From positions 1,488,001 through 1,552,000 of the forward strand of contig CP103032.1 in the NCBI GenBank assembly GCA_024752435.1: a DNA stretch of 64,000 nucleotides. Direction: 5' to 3'. The translations under genes were made by a program, and so were the position numbers. The notes under the pieces were generated by a model, which did not search any database, was not told the origin of the DNA, and saw only the letters and a list, made by a program, of their open reading frames with translations. This stretch comes from Allantophomopsis cytisporea (taxonomy: Eukaryota > Ascomycota > Leotiomycetes > Phacidiales > Phacidiaceae). The stretch's first letter is position 1; each line of letters starts with the position of its first letter. Shown piece after piece: positions 43,975 to 54,169 of the stretch.

Positions 43975-45930
43975 CTACGAGCTACAGCTGCACATCATAG
44001 CCCTGTTTCCCCTCGGCACATCACCACACCATCTCTCCTCCTCCTCACGATCACCACCCCACTCCTCCTTGAAGGGGTCCGCAACCATTTCCATAACCCT
44101 GCCAAGAACTTCCCTCTCGCCCTGCTTCTCGACCCGTTTAATGATCTCATCAAGTACCCATCCCTTAGGAATGAACTTCGGGTTCACCTTCTTCATAGCA
44201 GCCATTCTCTCAGCCTCCTCCGCACCCCAGTCCTCGCGCGCTCTGGTAGACCACTTCTCTAACCACTTACCAACCCGCTCGCGCGCTTCGGCTTCAGTCG
44301 TAACTCTCGTCTCAAAGGCCTCCTTATGGAAGAAGACACCCGCCGCCTCCTCACGATCCTTCTTCTCCGCAAGCTTGCCAATTTCAGTATTGCTGAGTTT
44401 ACGGAAGAATTGGTTAAAGTCGAGCTCAAGTGCCTCCATTGTATCGAGCAGTTCACTAAATAGTTCATCAAAGTCCGAATCTTTAAAGACCTTGAGCCCA
44501 AGACGAGCCGTCATCAGTCGCTTGTATTCGGCTAGGAAAACGGCCTTGTATTCCTCGCCTGCACGATCAATGACTCCTTCGGCGCGCTTAATTAGCGCGT
44601 CCGCGTCCTCGGCTTTGATTCCCTTAGTCCTGAACACCTCCTCATCAACGCCTGGCCCCGCGCCGATAAGCTCACCGAAGGACTCGCCTAATCGGACAAG
44701 ATTCCACCAAATGATGGTAGGTTGGTTGCGGTAGGAGTAGCGTAGTTCGTAGTCGTCATGGTTAGGGGTGTAGTTGGGGTCGAAGTTGTCTAGGAATGCG
44801 AAGGGGCCAAAGTCAATGCTCAGCCCGTATATGGATGTGTTGTCTGTGTTCAGAACGCCGTTGGTAAAGGCATATGCCTGCCATGAAGCGACCATTTTTG
44901 CGTTGCGCCGCACAATCTCCCTATATAGGCGTGTGAAGCGATTCTCTTCTTCGCCTTCTGGACCTTCAAGCGTTTCTGCAGGAACTCCACGAGGAGGGTC
45001 AATAGCAGCTGACTGTTCAGTGGATGACAAACGAGCAGGTAGAGATTCCCACCCTGGGAAGACCTCCTCCGCAATGTACGTCGACAACTGTCTAATGAGA
45101 TCCCGCTCTCCCCTCGCACGGAGAATATCAAAAGTTCCAATTCTCAACCACGACTGCGCAAATCTTGCTACAATAGCTCCCGGCTCAAGCGTCTCGCGTC
45201 TAATCTTCTCCTTTGGCAGCAATGTAAGAGATAGCGCCCTGGTCGTTGGTATTCGTAGGCCATTAAGCGCCTCGGAAACTACAAATTCCCTTATACTGCT
45301 CCTAAGCACCGCTTTCCCGTCCGCAAATCTGCTGTATGGTGTCAAGCCTGCGCCCTTAAGCTGTACCTCCCAGCGCACGCCTGTCGCCGGATTCGTCGTC
45401 TCAAACAGGGAGATGGCACGCCCGTCACCCAGTTGCCCGGCCCATGATCCGAATTGCCATCCGCCATAACACTGTGCCCATGGGTAACCTCCCTCACCTT
45501 TCGATTCATCCCAGCCGTGTAGATAATTCCCTGCTACTGTCGCTTTGAAAACCTCTGTCTCTTCATCACCAGGTTGGATACCCAGATCTCGGAATGCTGG
45601 TTTCGATATAGCCAGTAGCTCAGGGTCTTCGGTGTGTGCCGGTCGTACCCAGGTGAAGAGGGCACCCTTCACCTGGCGAGGTCCGATATCCTCGCGCGGA
45701 GTATCATGACTTGCTTTGGGAGTAGGAAATAACGGGTCTGCAGGGAGATGTGACGTGAAGTTCCATGACTTGGGGAGATCGGATATGGAGGCGGCGGTGA
45801 ATGTAGGTGTAGATGTAGAAGTAGGAGTCGAGGCGGTCGCGGAACTTGAACTTGATATATGAGAAGCCATTTGTGCCAGTCGCAGACGAGGTATAGTAGG
45901 CCTTTTCAGAAAATGAGAAAGCATAAGCAA
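43975..45930 (-). CDS. FMP40: SelO-family protein (pseudokinase AMP-transferase), mitochondrial
   Basis: A single frame of 651 aa. The N-terminus (MLMLSHFLKRPTIPRLRLAQ) is basic and hydrophobic, consistent with a mitochondrial presequence; Met21 would give a form without it. Family motifs are present: FGSWAGQLGDGRA, LKGAGLTPYSRFADGKAVLR (the nucleotide-binding Lys region), FTNGVLNTDNTSIYGLSIDF with the following GPFAFLDNFDP, and an acidic C-terminal half. SelO proteins have a kinase fold but transfer AMP from ATP to Ser/Thr/Tyr of target proteins. In yeast (Fmp40) this is tied to the mitochondrial response to oxidative stress. In animal selenoprotein O the third residue from the end is selenocysteine; here the chain ends CSCSS, so Cys649 occupies that place. 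No intron. The start at 45930 is the first ATG. Confidence 0.93.
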   Translation of the reverse strand: MLMLSHFLKRPTIPRLRLAQMASHISSSSSATASTPTSTSTPTFTAASISDLPKSWNFTSHLPADPLFPTPKASHDTPREDIGPRQVKGALFTWVRPAHTEDPELLAISKPAFRDLGIQPGDEETEVFKATVAGNYLHGWDESKGEGGYPWAQCYGGWQFGSWAGQLGDGRAISLFETTNPATGVRWEVQLKGAGLTPYSRFADGKAVLRSSIREFVVSEALNGLRIPTTRALSLTLLPKEKIRRETLEPGAIVARFAQSWLRIGTFDILRARGERDLIRQLSTYIAEEVFPGWESLPARLSSTEQSAAIDPPRGVPAETLEGPEGEEENRFTRLYREIVRRNAKMVASWQAYAFTNGVLNTDNTSIYGLSIDFGPFAFLDNFDPNYTPNHDDYELRYSYRNQPTIIWWNLVRLGESFGELIGAGPGVDEEVFRTKGIKAEDADALIKRAEGVIDRAGEEYKAVFLAEYKRLMTARLGLKVFKDSDFDELFSELLDTMEALELDFNQFFRKLSNTEIGKLAEKKDREEAAGVFFHKEAFETRVTTEAEARERVGKWLEKWSTRAREDWGAEEAERMAAMKKVNPKFIPKGWVLDEIIKRVEKQGEREVLGRVMEMVADPFKEEWGGDREEEERWCGDVPRGNRAMMCSCSS

Positions 45931-46463
45931 GAATTGTCTTTATCAGAAAAATTTATGTAGAAGGAAAAGAAGGATAATATATGGAACCAAGCATTGATAT
46001 GAGTGGCGAGGCACAAGAGTAAGTGTCGATATGCTTGATTCGATGTTTAATTGGCTTACACAACCTCAAGGGCCTCGGTCCTGACTTCTACGTCAGCAGG
46101 ATATCTTATCACACGTGCTGATAAGCAATGAATTGTCCGTTATCGCATTGATAATCCCCCCCCATCCTCAGCTTCCCCGCTTTCTACCATTGGTAATGGA
46201 GCAGAATTACGCAATTGTACCACCTCATTGTTCATCTACTTAAGACCCATATAAACAGTTCATGTGGATCTCATTGTCCGTTCCTTCGATTCCTCTTGGT
46301 GACTCATACAACTAGTCTATTTGACCTCTACCTTTGAGAGGTAATATAAAAACCAATCCATCAGCCATTCATGAATAAGCTTGCTCGATATCTCAACTCA
46401 TCTCAACATCTCCCCAAACGCACATTAATTCGTCCCCAAAGCCATCCAAGAATATTCTTCAAG
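45931..46463. other. Divergent promoter region between SelO and the aldo-keto reductase
   Basis: 533 bp between the start codons. An upstream in-frame ATG of the reductase lies within it at 46371. The run of eight Cs near 46147 and C/T-rich sequence are the only notable features. Confidence 0.5.
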
Positions 46464-47438
46464 ATGAGTTCCAGCGCAGCAGAGAACAGCTCGCTCGAGC
46501 CAACAGGGAAAATCCCCAACCTGACCCTCAACGATGGCACCACAATCCCACTGGTACCTCTCCTCCCATGAAAGCGCCAGTACCACTTCACTAACCCACT
46601 CCAGCTGGCATACGGCCTCGGCACGGCGCGCGCACGCCTGGGCAACAAAGACGGATCGAACGTCGACAAGGCGCTCGTATCCACGGTAGCCACGGCCATA
46701 AAGATAGGCTACCACCACCTGGACGGGGCAGAGGTGTACGGCAACGAGGCGGAGCTAGGCCACGCAATCAAAGCATCCGGCGTGCCACGGTCCTCGCTCT
46801 ACGTAACGACGAAGATCTGGCCCGGGCAGGGAAACACCGAGGCATCGTTCGCAGAGTCCCTCCGCAAGCTGCAGCTGGACTATGTGGACCTGTACCTCAT
46901 CCACTCGCCGTTCTTCGGCAGCTCGCCGGCCGACCTGCAGGCCTTGTGGGCGGATCTGGAGGCCATCCAGGCTTCGGGAAGGGCTAAGAGTATTGGCGTT
47001 AGCAATTTCCTGCAGAAGGACCTCGAAGCAATATTGCAGACGGCGAAGGTGGTTCCGGCGATCAACGAGATCGAATTCCACCCCTACCTGCAGCATGGTG
47101 GACTCCTTGATTTCTCCGCGAGCAAGGGCATTGCGGTGAGTGCTTATGGGCCACTAACAGTCTTGACGAAGGCCCCGGGCGGAAAGCTGGATGGAGTGTA
47201 TGAGAAACTTGCGCATAAGTATGGAGTTACACCTGGTGAGATTGCGCTGCGGTGGGTCATTGATCAGGGGGTTGTGGCCATAACAACGAGTGGGAAAGAG
47301 GATCGATTGAAGAGTTATTTGAGAGTTGCAGACTTCAAGCTGACACCAGCGGAAGTGGAGGAGATCAAAGAACTGGGAAAGGAGAAGCATTTTAGAGGGT
47401 TCTTCAAGGATAAGTTTGCCGAGGATGATAGATCGTAG
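46464..47438 (+). CDS. Aldo-keto reductase
   Basis: There are two exons, 46464-46553 and 46605-47438, with a 51-nt intron (GTACCT...CTCCAG); the protein is 307 aa. The AKR catalytic tetrad is complete: Asp70 and Tyr75 in HHLDGAEVYGN, Lys100 in VTTKIW, and His130 in YLIHSPF. Later signatures IGVSNFLQKDLEAIL, INEIEFHPYLQ, and the C-terminal nucleotide-binding-loop region (TSGKEDRLKSYL) are intact. The protein is an NADPH-dependent (by family) reductase of aldehydes or ketones in a TIM barrel; the substrate cannot be told. An upstream in-frame ATG at 46371 adds 31 residues (MNKLARYLNSSQHLPKRTLI...) that resemble a mitochondrial presequence. I took 46464 because it gives the usual family length, but dual targeting by two starts is possible. 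Confidence 0.92.
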
Positions 47439-48001
47439 GTTGGGGGTGGAACTTGATTATGTACTTGATAATAGAACTGGAAATGAGATGAAGATGAGGG
47501 ATACATGAGATTAGAAATGCAAGATGAGTTTAGGAAAACGTAATATGATCTTTAGTGTTCATCAATTCCAAGAATGTAGCAAAAAAGCAAAAGATCCATA
47601 AAATTCATTTTAAAGGTACTGTACGTCCCAATGCCTGTATATAGCATCGATCAGGTATCTTAGAGCTTGTCCAGAGCTATTTTAAAGGTGTTCCAGCCTA
47701 TCTTCCATTGTACCTTCCCATCCGCATAGCATTGTCGTAAAAGCATCAAATCATGTCATAGTTAGTTACCTGCCTCATTATTCATACCAATCATGAGAAT
47801 GAAAAACCCGAAAAGAAAAGTCCCACTTTCCATCCAGATGCCCTCACCTCCTCCCCATACTACTTTTAATCCCCACCCCTATACCTCTCCATCTTATTTT
47901 CCATCCCATATCACCACGAAATCGACCCAAGTAAAATGCAGACAGGTAAGTATCAGAGATACCAGTGCTAGCACTGGTTCCAAAAACAAGAGGTAGGAAG
48001 A
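47439..48001. other. Convergent intergenic region between the aldo-keto reductase and byr4
   Basis: 563 bp between two stop codons; AT-rich middle. It should carry both 3' UTRs. Nothing else seen. Confidence 0.55.
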
Positions 48002-51000
48002 TCAGCTGGCGACAACATCCCTGATACTCCACCTCCACCCCTCCCCTTCCGCCTCCTCGACCTTCTCCCTCTCCACACCCAGCCATTTCTCACACTTGCG
48101 TCTCCAGCGTTCCTCCTCCTCCCTCTGCCTTCTCACAAATTCGGGTCCGACATCGAATTCCTCGCCAACGAGCCAATCGTCCTTGCCACCACCAATCTCA
48201 CTCTTGCGCCCCTTGCCATGTTCTTTTGCTGGGCTTTCCTCGAGATCCGGCACGCCTGCAAAGACGTCGTCCTCGTCATCTAGCGCATCGAAGCCATCCA
48301 TCGTATCGCCAGCCTCCGAGCGACCATTGTCAGAGGATTGGGGTGCCATCTTGAGCCAACACATGCGTTGGGGGTCAAAGACCATACCGCCAACTACTTG
48401 AACGCCATGTGAGGCATTAATGTTCGTGATGAGGGCTGGGCGGGGAGTCGTTGCTGAGGTTGGAGTTGGGATGGCTTCTTTGTACATATTTGGATCTGTA
48501 GTGTTAATAGGAGATGGGATCGGCATATCAAAGTATGACAAGTCGTTCTCATTGCCTTCCCAGCAGTACGTTTGTGGGTTATAGGTCATGCCTTTAATTG
48601 CTAGATATCGATCAGAGATGTCCAGAGTACGGGAGACGAACGGCTTACACTTGGGATTACTTGAGGTGTTACCCAGAGGCTTGATGAGATGTGGCTTTTG
48701 CTGAGGCTGATTTCGACGTTTCTTACTTCTTGGGGGGTGTAGTACTGGACCTGAAAGACCAGTTCTGGCAGACACTTGGGTTTTCCAGTTATTCGTAAGT
48801 GTTGTCAAAGGTGCGCCACTAGAAACAACTCGTTGCGACAAATTCGTTTCTCGAGCTCTTCGACTGGCATTGGTATCTTGAGCAAAGCGAGGAAGATTGT
48901 CGTTGCGATCGGCAGTGACTGGGCGGACAGGGAGCACTGGTGCAGGTGGTGCAGGCGTGAATTTGTTTTCCGGAAGTGAAGTCTGAGAATGCTTGTTACG
49001 CATGAGTTTTGGAGCACCCCGACCAACAGGCTGCTTGACGAATTTTGCTTCGACGTTGGAGGATGTAGGCAAATCATCGAATCCATCTAATTCACCACCG
49101 TTCCCGAAATGTTGACGCCGAACAGGCTTTGTTATTTGTCTTCTACTGGCAGCTTCACGAGCCAAGGATTCCGCACCCCGATGGCTGCGTGGCCTGGAAG
49201 GACTCGGAGACCGCATTGTCGATCGAGAGAAAGCCCTCGAAGAAGGCCGCAACTCATTAGAGGACTCTGAATCATTACGACGGAAGTGACGGGGAGCTTT
49301 AATAGCAACATGATGTGATTGTGCGTGTGAAGCTCCAGCTGGGAGGAACGGAACAGGGTGCTTCTTGAGATGTTGAGACACATTCGGCTCAGATCCTGCT
49401 CTCTCTTTCTCAACTGGTGTCTTGGGCTGAGACAACGAGTGCCTATTGTTGTCTGTGCGTGATGGTGGTCTCTCGAATCTTGAGCTCATAGGTCGCACAG
49501 GCGATGATTGTCCGGCGCGCATAGCTGGCATTGATCTCTTCATCTTCAATAACTGGGCATTTGTTGTCGTTGGGCCACTGCTGATGTTACCCAAGGACGA
49601 CTTCGTTGCCAAATCCCGCCTGCGAGGCGTCAATGGCGGCTGAGAGTGACTCGATGGCGTTGCGGGTGTGGGTATACTTGAAATAGATGAATGGGCTGAG
49701 TGTGTACCTGCAAGTCTAGACTGCGACCTTCTCGATCGTGTAATGATTGGACCTCCACTCTCGGATACAGGAGGAAGTGACGATGGAGTGCTTTGTGGTC
49801 TGGGCAGGCGGGAAGAGACAGGTGCAGGCTTATTTGTAAACGTAAGAGACACAGCAGTCTTTGGTCTTTGTGGACTCATCGGACGAGCGGCCTTGATTTT
49901 GACATTACGATTAAGGGTGAGTCTGCTAGATTCGAAGACATCACCGTCACCGATATCCAGGCCGGCCAAAAAGTCGTCTTGAGGTGCGGTAGGTGGTGTC
50001 TCTGGTTTCTCATCTGGAAAACGAACGGGCGAATGGTTTTGCTTTCTCTTTTTTAAGAGATCATCAAAATGTAATGGGCCAACCGGTAATATCAAGCCAT
50101 CTAGGCCTTCATCCTCGCTCTCAAAGGTGATTGAGCTTGAGACGCTCGGACTCAAGGCAGAGATCGACGAACTTCTATTTGACTGTCCTCTTCTTGTACC
50201 GCCAAATCTTGTTCCCAGGCTACCCCACTCCTCAAAATCATCCTGGGCATTGTTTGGTGTTTTCGGAATGTCCTTCCGGGTTGAAAGCTGTAGTGGTTTT
50301 CCATCTGCAGGAATCTGCAAATCTTGCTCAAAGTCATCATCCAGCTGGTTGACCTTTTGAGGCGTTGGGGGTGTGATAGTCGATGAGGGTTTTGGTGCTG
50401 ATCGACTCTTTGCAACTTTAAGTGTGGCTTGACCAGCCCCGAAGAAGTCGTCATCATCGTCGTTGTCGCGAAATTTCTCGAGACTTGGTATGTTGGTGAT
50501 AGGTTTCGCTACTCTCTTTGCGAGATTAAAAATCGGTCCAGGTTGTAGTGTTCTTGGGCTGATTTCTGGAGAAAATGGGCCACTGACTTGTCGCAAAGTC
50601 TCAGGAAAGTTGGTAGAGTCTTGCGTCTTGAGTGTGAATGCCTCTCCCGATTCTGGCATCTCGAGGTCATCATCCCAATCATCCTGAATAATTCTTTGCA
50701 CCTTTCGTCCTCCCAGTCGTTTGATCGTTCCTCCGAGTAGTGCTGATGAAGGGACATCCTTTGGAAGCGGTATGCCGGCTTTGGAAGCCGCAGAAATGGC
50801 GTCAATTGTAGCTCGGTCGTCATCCTCCGGAAGATGTACATGTCTCTCTTCGTCGCCTATGGAATCGTACTCCGATCGGAAGGAAAGACGCGAGGAGAAG
50901 GAATCTCTATGATGTGAAGGTGCATGCGTAGCTGTCGTAGCAAGAGAGGCGCTGCGAAACGTGAGATCGCTTCCTCCAATATCGAGATCGTCATCGTCCC

Positions 51001-51055
51001 AATTCTCTATGGCCTCCTCGACCGGTTGACGCGGTTTTAGAGTTAATTGCTCCAT
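48002..51055 (-). CDS. byr4: Septation-network regulator Byr4 (Bfa1 family)
   Basis: A single frame of 1,017 aa. The N-terminus holds acidic tryptophan motifs (ENWDDDDLDIGG at about 17-28; QDDWDDDLEMPESG at about 143-156), and a further acidic DDDDDFFGAG motif follows. A long basic, Ser/Pro-rich and probably disordered middle follows. The C-terminal block (about 810-1000) has the paired signatures YNPQTYCWEGNE and GMVFDPQRMCWLKMA, typical of fungal Byr4. In fission yeast Byr4, with the GAP Cdc16, holds the GTPase Spg1 inactive at the spindle pole body and so delays septation and cytokinesis; budding-yeast Bfa1 plays the same part in mitotic exit. Here a role in septation is expected from the family. 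The length is greater than Byr4 of fission yeast, mainly in the disordered part. No intron or break seen. Confidence 0.9.
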   Translation of the reverse strand: MEQLTLKPRQPVEEAIENWDDDDLDIGGSDLTFRSASLATTATHAPSHHRDSFSSRLSFRSEYDSIGDEERHVHLPEDDDRATIDAISAASKAGIPLPKDVPSSALLGGTIKRLGGRKVQRIIQDDWDDDLEMPESGEAFTLKTQDSTNFPETLRQVSGPFSPEISPRTLQPGPIFNLAKRVAKPITNIPSLEKFRDNDDDDDFFGAGQATLKVAKSRSAPKPSSTITPPTPQKVNQLDDDFEQDLQIPADGKPLQLSTRKDIPKTPNNAQDDFEEWGSLGTRFGGTRRGQSNRSSSISALSPSVSSSITFESEDEGLDGLILPVGPLHFDDLLKKRKQNHSPVRFPDEKPETPPTAPQDDFLAGLDIGDGDVFESSRLTLNRNVKIKAARPMSPQRPKTAVSLTFTNKPAPVSSRLPRPQSTPSSLPPVSESGGPIITRSRRSQSRLAGTHSAHSSISSIPTPATPSSHSQPPLTPRRRDLATKSSLGNISSGPTTTNAQLLKMKRSMPAMRAGQSSPVRPMSSRFERPPSRTDNNRHSLSQPKTPVEKERAGSEPNVSQHLKKHPVPFLPAGASHAQSHHVAIKAPRHFRRNDSESSNELRPSSRAFSRSTMRSPSPSRPRSHRGAESLAREAASRRQITKPVRRQHFGNGGELDGFDDLPTSSNVEAKFVKQPVGRGAPKLMRNKHSQTSLPENKFTPAPPAPVLPVRPVTADRNDNLPRFAQDTNASRRARETNLSQRVVSSGAPLTTLTNNWKTQVSARTGLSGPVLHPPRSKKRRNQPQQKPHLIKPLGNTSSNPKCKPFVSRTLDISDRYLAIKGMTYNPQTYCWEGNENDLSYFDMPIPSPINTTDPNMYKEAIPTPTSATTPRPALITNINASHGVQVVGGMVFDPQRMCWLKMAPQSSDNGRSEAGDTMDGFDALDDEDDVFAGVPDLEESPAKEHGKGRKSEIGGGKDDWLVGEEFDVGPEFVRRQREEEERWRRKCEKWLGVEREKVEEAEGEGWRWSIRDVVAS

Positions 51056-52155
51056 GTGAGCGTGGTGTTGTGAGTTGTTGTGTCTTATAGCGAGTATATT
51101 GTTTATGGTTGTCGTTTGTCGTTAGCTGTAGTATGAAGAATCGCGTTTGGAGAGATAGAGTGAGGGATTGTCTTCTCTCCACATTCAAAACTCTAGCGGC
51201 TTTGAGATCAGAACTGTGCGTAATGTCGTGAAGTTCATAATGCAGGTGACTATGTCGTGGCGCGGTAACGGTGCATCGATCGATGAGGCGGGATACACAG
51301 GCAGTACTGGGCATGCGACTGGGGCTGCGACTCACGGACGTCACGCTTGGTATGTGTGGGTGTATGACCTCTCATATAAACGTCGTCAGGTGGACGAAGC
51401 GCTTTTTTTTCTTTTTTTCCCCTTCGCACGGTTACTCTTCTCCGATGCAGGTACTATGGCGATGGTAGTGCGATCAGGGTCTTTGGATTTCTCTGTCTCT
51501 ATCTTACTCGTGCTCCAGTATTTGTGGGGATTGAACTTTTGAGTGGGTAATATTCAGATCTGTTGGAAGAAAGAGTGGGAAAACAAGTCTTTGACAGTGC
51601 GTTTTCTTTGGATTCTCTCAACGTTGTTAATAGTAGTAGCGTAGCAGGCTCCAGAGTAAAGTAGAGAGTAGTGAGACGAAATAGTGTGTGGTTGGTGGTT
51701 GGATTGGAATCCTTCGTAGTCACTGCAATCTATATGCTGCTGGCATATACTTGGGAGTCCCGGACTTCTCCTTCCTCTCGACAGGATGTCATTGACAGGA
51801 TGAGGCTGTTCTGTTCCTCCAGCTTCGTGTGTACGGTGAGTGGCGGTTGGTGCAGGCTCAATTGCGGAAATTAATTCTGGAGGCGCGATGAAGTAAGAAG
51901 AGAAGACCCTGAGTTGTAGTTGTGTTTAGTGGTGGTCATCAGGGTATTCCGGATGATCCAGAGCTTGGACTTAGAAGATTGAGTGAAAGTGCCAATTACG
52001 TATTGAATTGAAGTGAATCTTGCTTTTGACTTGACTGAAGTTTGATGGGATGAATATTCGACAAATCGCAAAAGTCAACGAGGGACTATGTGAAAGTGGG
52101 GATTTGACGTCGTTGTGGTACGTATCGGTTTACATTGATATTCGGAGGTTGGTTG

Positions 52156-52209
52156 AGTGAGGTGTGAGGTGTGAGGTGTGAGGTGTGTGGTGGTGGTGGT
52201 GGTGGTGGA
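52156..52209. repeat. (GTGTGAG)n followed by (GGT)n
   Basis: Four 7-bp GTGTGAG-type units pass directly into about seven GGT units. Confidence 0.9.
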
Positions 52210-52248
52210 TTTTCGTGTGGTGGATTGATGAATGGATGTTGGTCGGCC

Positions 52249-52276
52249 TGATCGCTTGATCGCTTGATCGCTTGGA
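52249..52276. repeat. (GATCGCTT)n, 8-bp unit
   Basis: Three uninterrupted copies of GATCGCTT. Confidence 0.9.
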
Positions 52277-52700
52277 GGGATAAAGGTGGGTGGGTGGAGG
52301 TGGAGAGGTACTACTACATACTGTGTACAGATTGTCGAGGTTGGTAACTCAGCTACTCTTCACAGTCTGTACATACTCTACATATATACATATACATACC
52401 TATATATACATCCATCGAGGACTACCGACTACCGACTACCGACTTGTTCCATCTGTATAGTGGATTGATGCAAACTCAGATGCCGACTCAGATGACTGCA
52501 GTAGGTTTTACCCAGATTCGTTTCGTGTGGGGTTCCTCTACTGTGTACAGCGATTTTCACGATTGAGACTGAGATTATGATACATATGTGAGCGGATACT
52601 CGGTGCAGTTTACATGCAAAATGGTATGAGATGGCGGGCTGGAAGAAGCACGCAGTAGTCCTTAAGGTAACACCTGCACCATACAGAACCCTGGAAAGCC

Positions 52701-52732
52701 TTTTCCTTTTCCTTTTCCTTTTCTTTTTCTCT
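52701..52732. repeat. (TTTTCC)n microsatellite
   Basis: About four TTTTCC units followed by degenerate T/C-rich sequence. Confidence 0.85.
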
Positions 52733-52884
52733 TCCTCCCCAGTAGCTAAGTGGAGATGTGCACCAGGCGAGTCAAGAGGAGAGGCGGGCGTGCTCTGTTG
52801 ACAAGGTTTGTCGGCAGTCTGTACATACATACGAAGAGCTACTGCACAACCTAAGCAAGTAAGGAATAAGGATTAAGGGAAAGT

Positions 52885-52975
52885 GGAGGGAGAAGACGAG
52901 AGAAGAGAGAAGGGAGAAGACGAGAGAAGAGAGAAGGGAGAAGGGAGAAGGGAGAAGGGAGACGGGAGACGAGAG
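52885..52975. repeat. Purine-rich (GGGAGAA)n array
   Basis: A nearly pure A/G tract: a duplicated 24-26-bp segment (GGGAGAAGACGAGAGAAGAG type) followed by four GGGAGAA units. Homopurine mirror-like tracts can form triplex DNA. Confidence 0.85.
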
Positions 52976-53063
52976 GGACGAAAGAGTGGGAGCAGAAAGA
53001 GAGGTATGAAGGTTAATGAAACGATTGTTTATTATTGCATATTTCTACTTCATTCAAACCAAC

Positions 53064-53097
53064 GGAGAAGAAGAAGAAGGAGAAGAAGAAGAAAAAG
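53064..53097. repeat. (GAA)n microsatellite
   Basis: About eleven GAA-type units with two interruptions. Confidence 0.9.
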
Positions 53098-53449
53098 TCA
53101 CTTTGTCGAGGCCCATATTACAGAGAAAGTATATATTGTGCAGGAATAACGGTAGGCTGGATGAAAATTGATAAGCACCTACTAAGGTTAACTATATCTG
53201 GGCTGCAAATACGCACTCGCATATCTAAGATACATATCTGCCAATACTTCTTCGCAGTCCTCAAGGTCCTCACGATAATCAGTCTTTCCCACTCGATGAC
53301 CTTCTCTACATAGTCGCATTCTTTGTACTTCTTTTGCCTTTCCATTCGTTATGCGCACGATACTGCGTGACTTCGTAGAAGGGATTTTTCGGAGAAGAAT
53401 TCCTTTCTTCATGCCTGTTCACTGCCTACGCTGTCTGAAGATTATCGTT

Positions 53450-53477
53450 TGAAGATTGAAGATTGAAGATTGAAGAT
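53450..53477. repeat. (GATTGAA)n, 7-bp unit
   Basis: About four uninterrupted copies of GATTGAA. Confidence 0.9.
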
Positions 53478-54169
53478 ATGGATGCTCCTAGTCATCCGCA
53501 TGAAGCTTCAGATGCCGACCACCTTTGTTTCGTCGATGGTGTTCTTCATCAATGCATGCATAAGCATACGCAGTTAAGCAATAATGAAAAGTCGCGGTGG
53601 TACATTGTGATGATATCTTGAAGGATGAGGCCCAGGACCTCACTGTTGCCTAGACTACATCAACACCATATCCACTCGAATGAATCGAAATAGAAATTAC
53701 CCAAATGCTCCGAAATCTTCAGACAATTATACTGTGCACTCCTCTCGATTCTACAACCTCATGAGTATTCCTCGTCCCATCACCAAACCAACAAATCTTC
53801 CTCTGAACCTTCCAAATAAACCTCATCCGACCACAATCCTCCGAAAGATCGGTATACTGTGTAGTAAGTACTACTGTGTAGGAGCCTGATCGAAGCGCCA
53901 ATTCTTTCACCACCGTCCAAAGTCCCCACCCTAATCCTCCGTTACCACTTCAACACCCGCAAACTAACAACAATTCAACACCATCGTCATCACAACAAAG
54001 CCAACGCCAAGACAAAACGCCAGTGCCAGAGCCAAAGCCAAAGCCAAAATCTGAAAACCAAATCCCGAAGTCTCCTTTCCGAAATACGAGCCACCGCAAA
54101 TCCTCTTCACACTCATTATTAAGAAAAACGCATGCCAACCCACTCGGCCCGCATTCGGGAAGTAAAGAA

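Larger units (their letters stand above)
51056..54169. other. 3.1-kb gene-poor, microsatellite-rich region upstream of byr4 and XRCC4
   Basis: Both flanking genes face outward, so both promoters should be here. No credible gene was found. Several simple repeats are listed separately. 53.95-54.17 kb is open in the XRCC4 frame from an ATG at 54023 and may be 5' UTR or an N-terminal extension. Confidence 0.55.
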
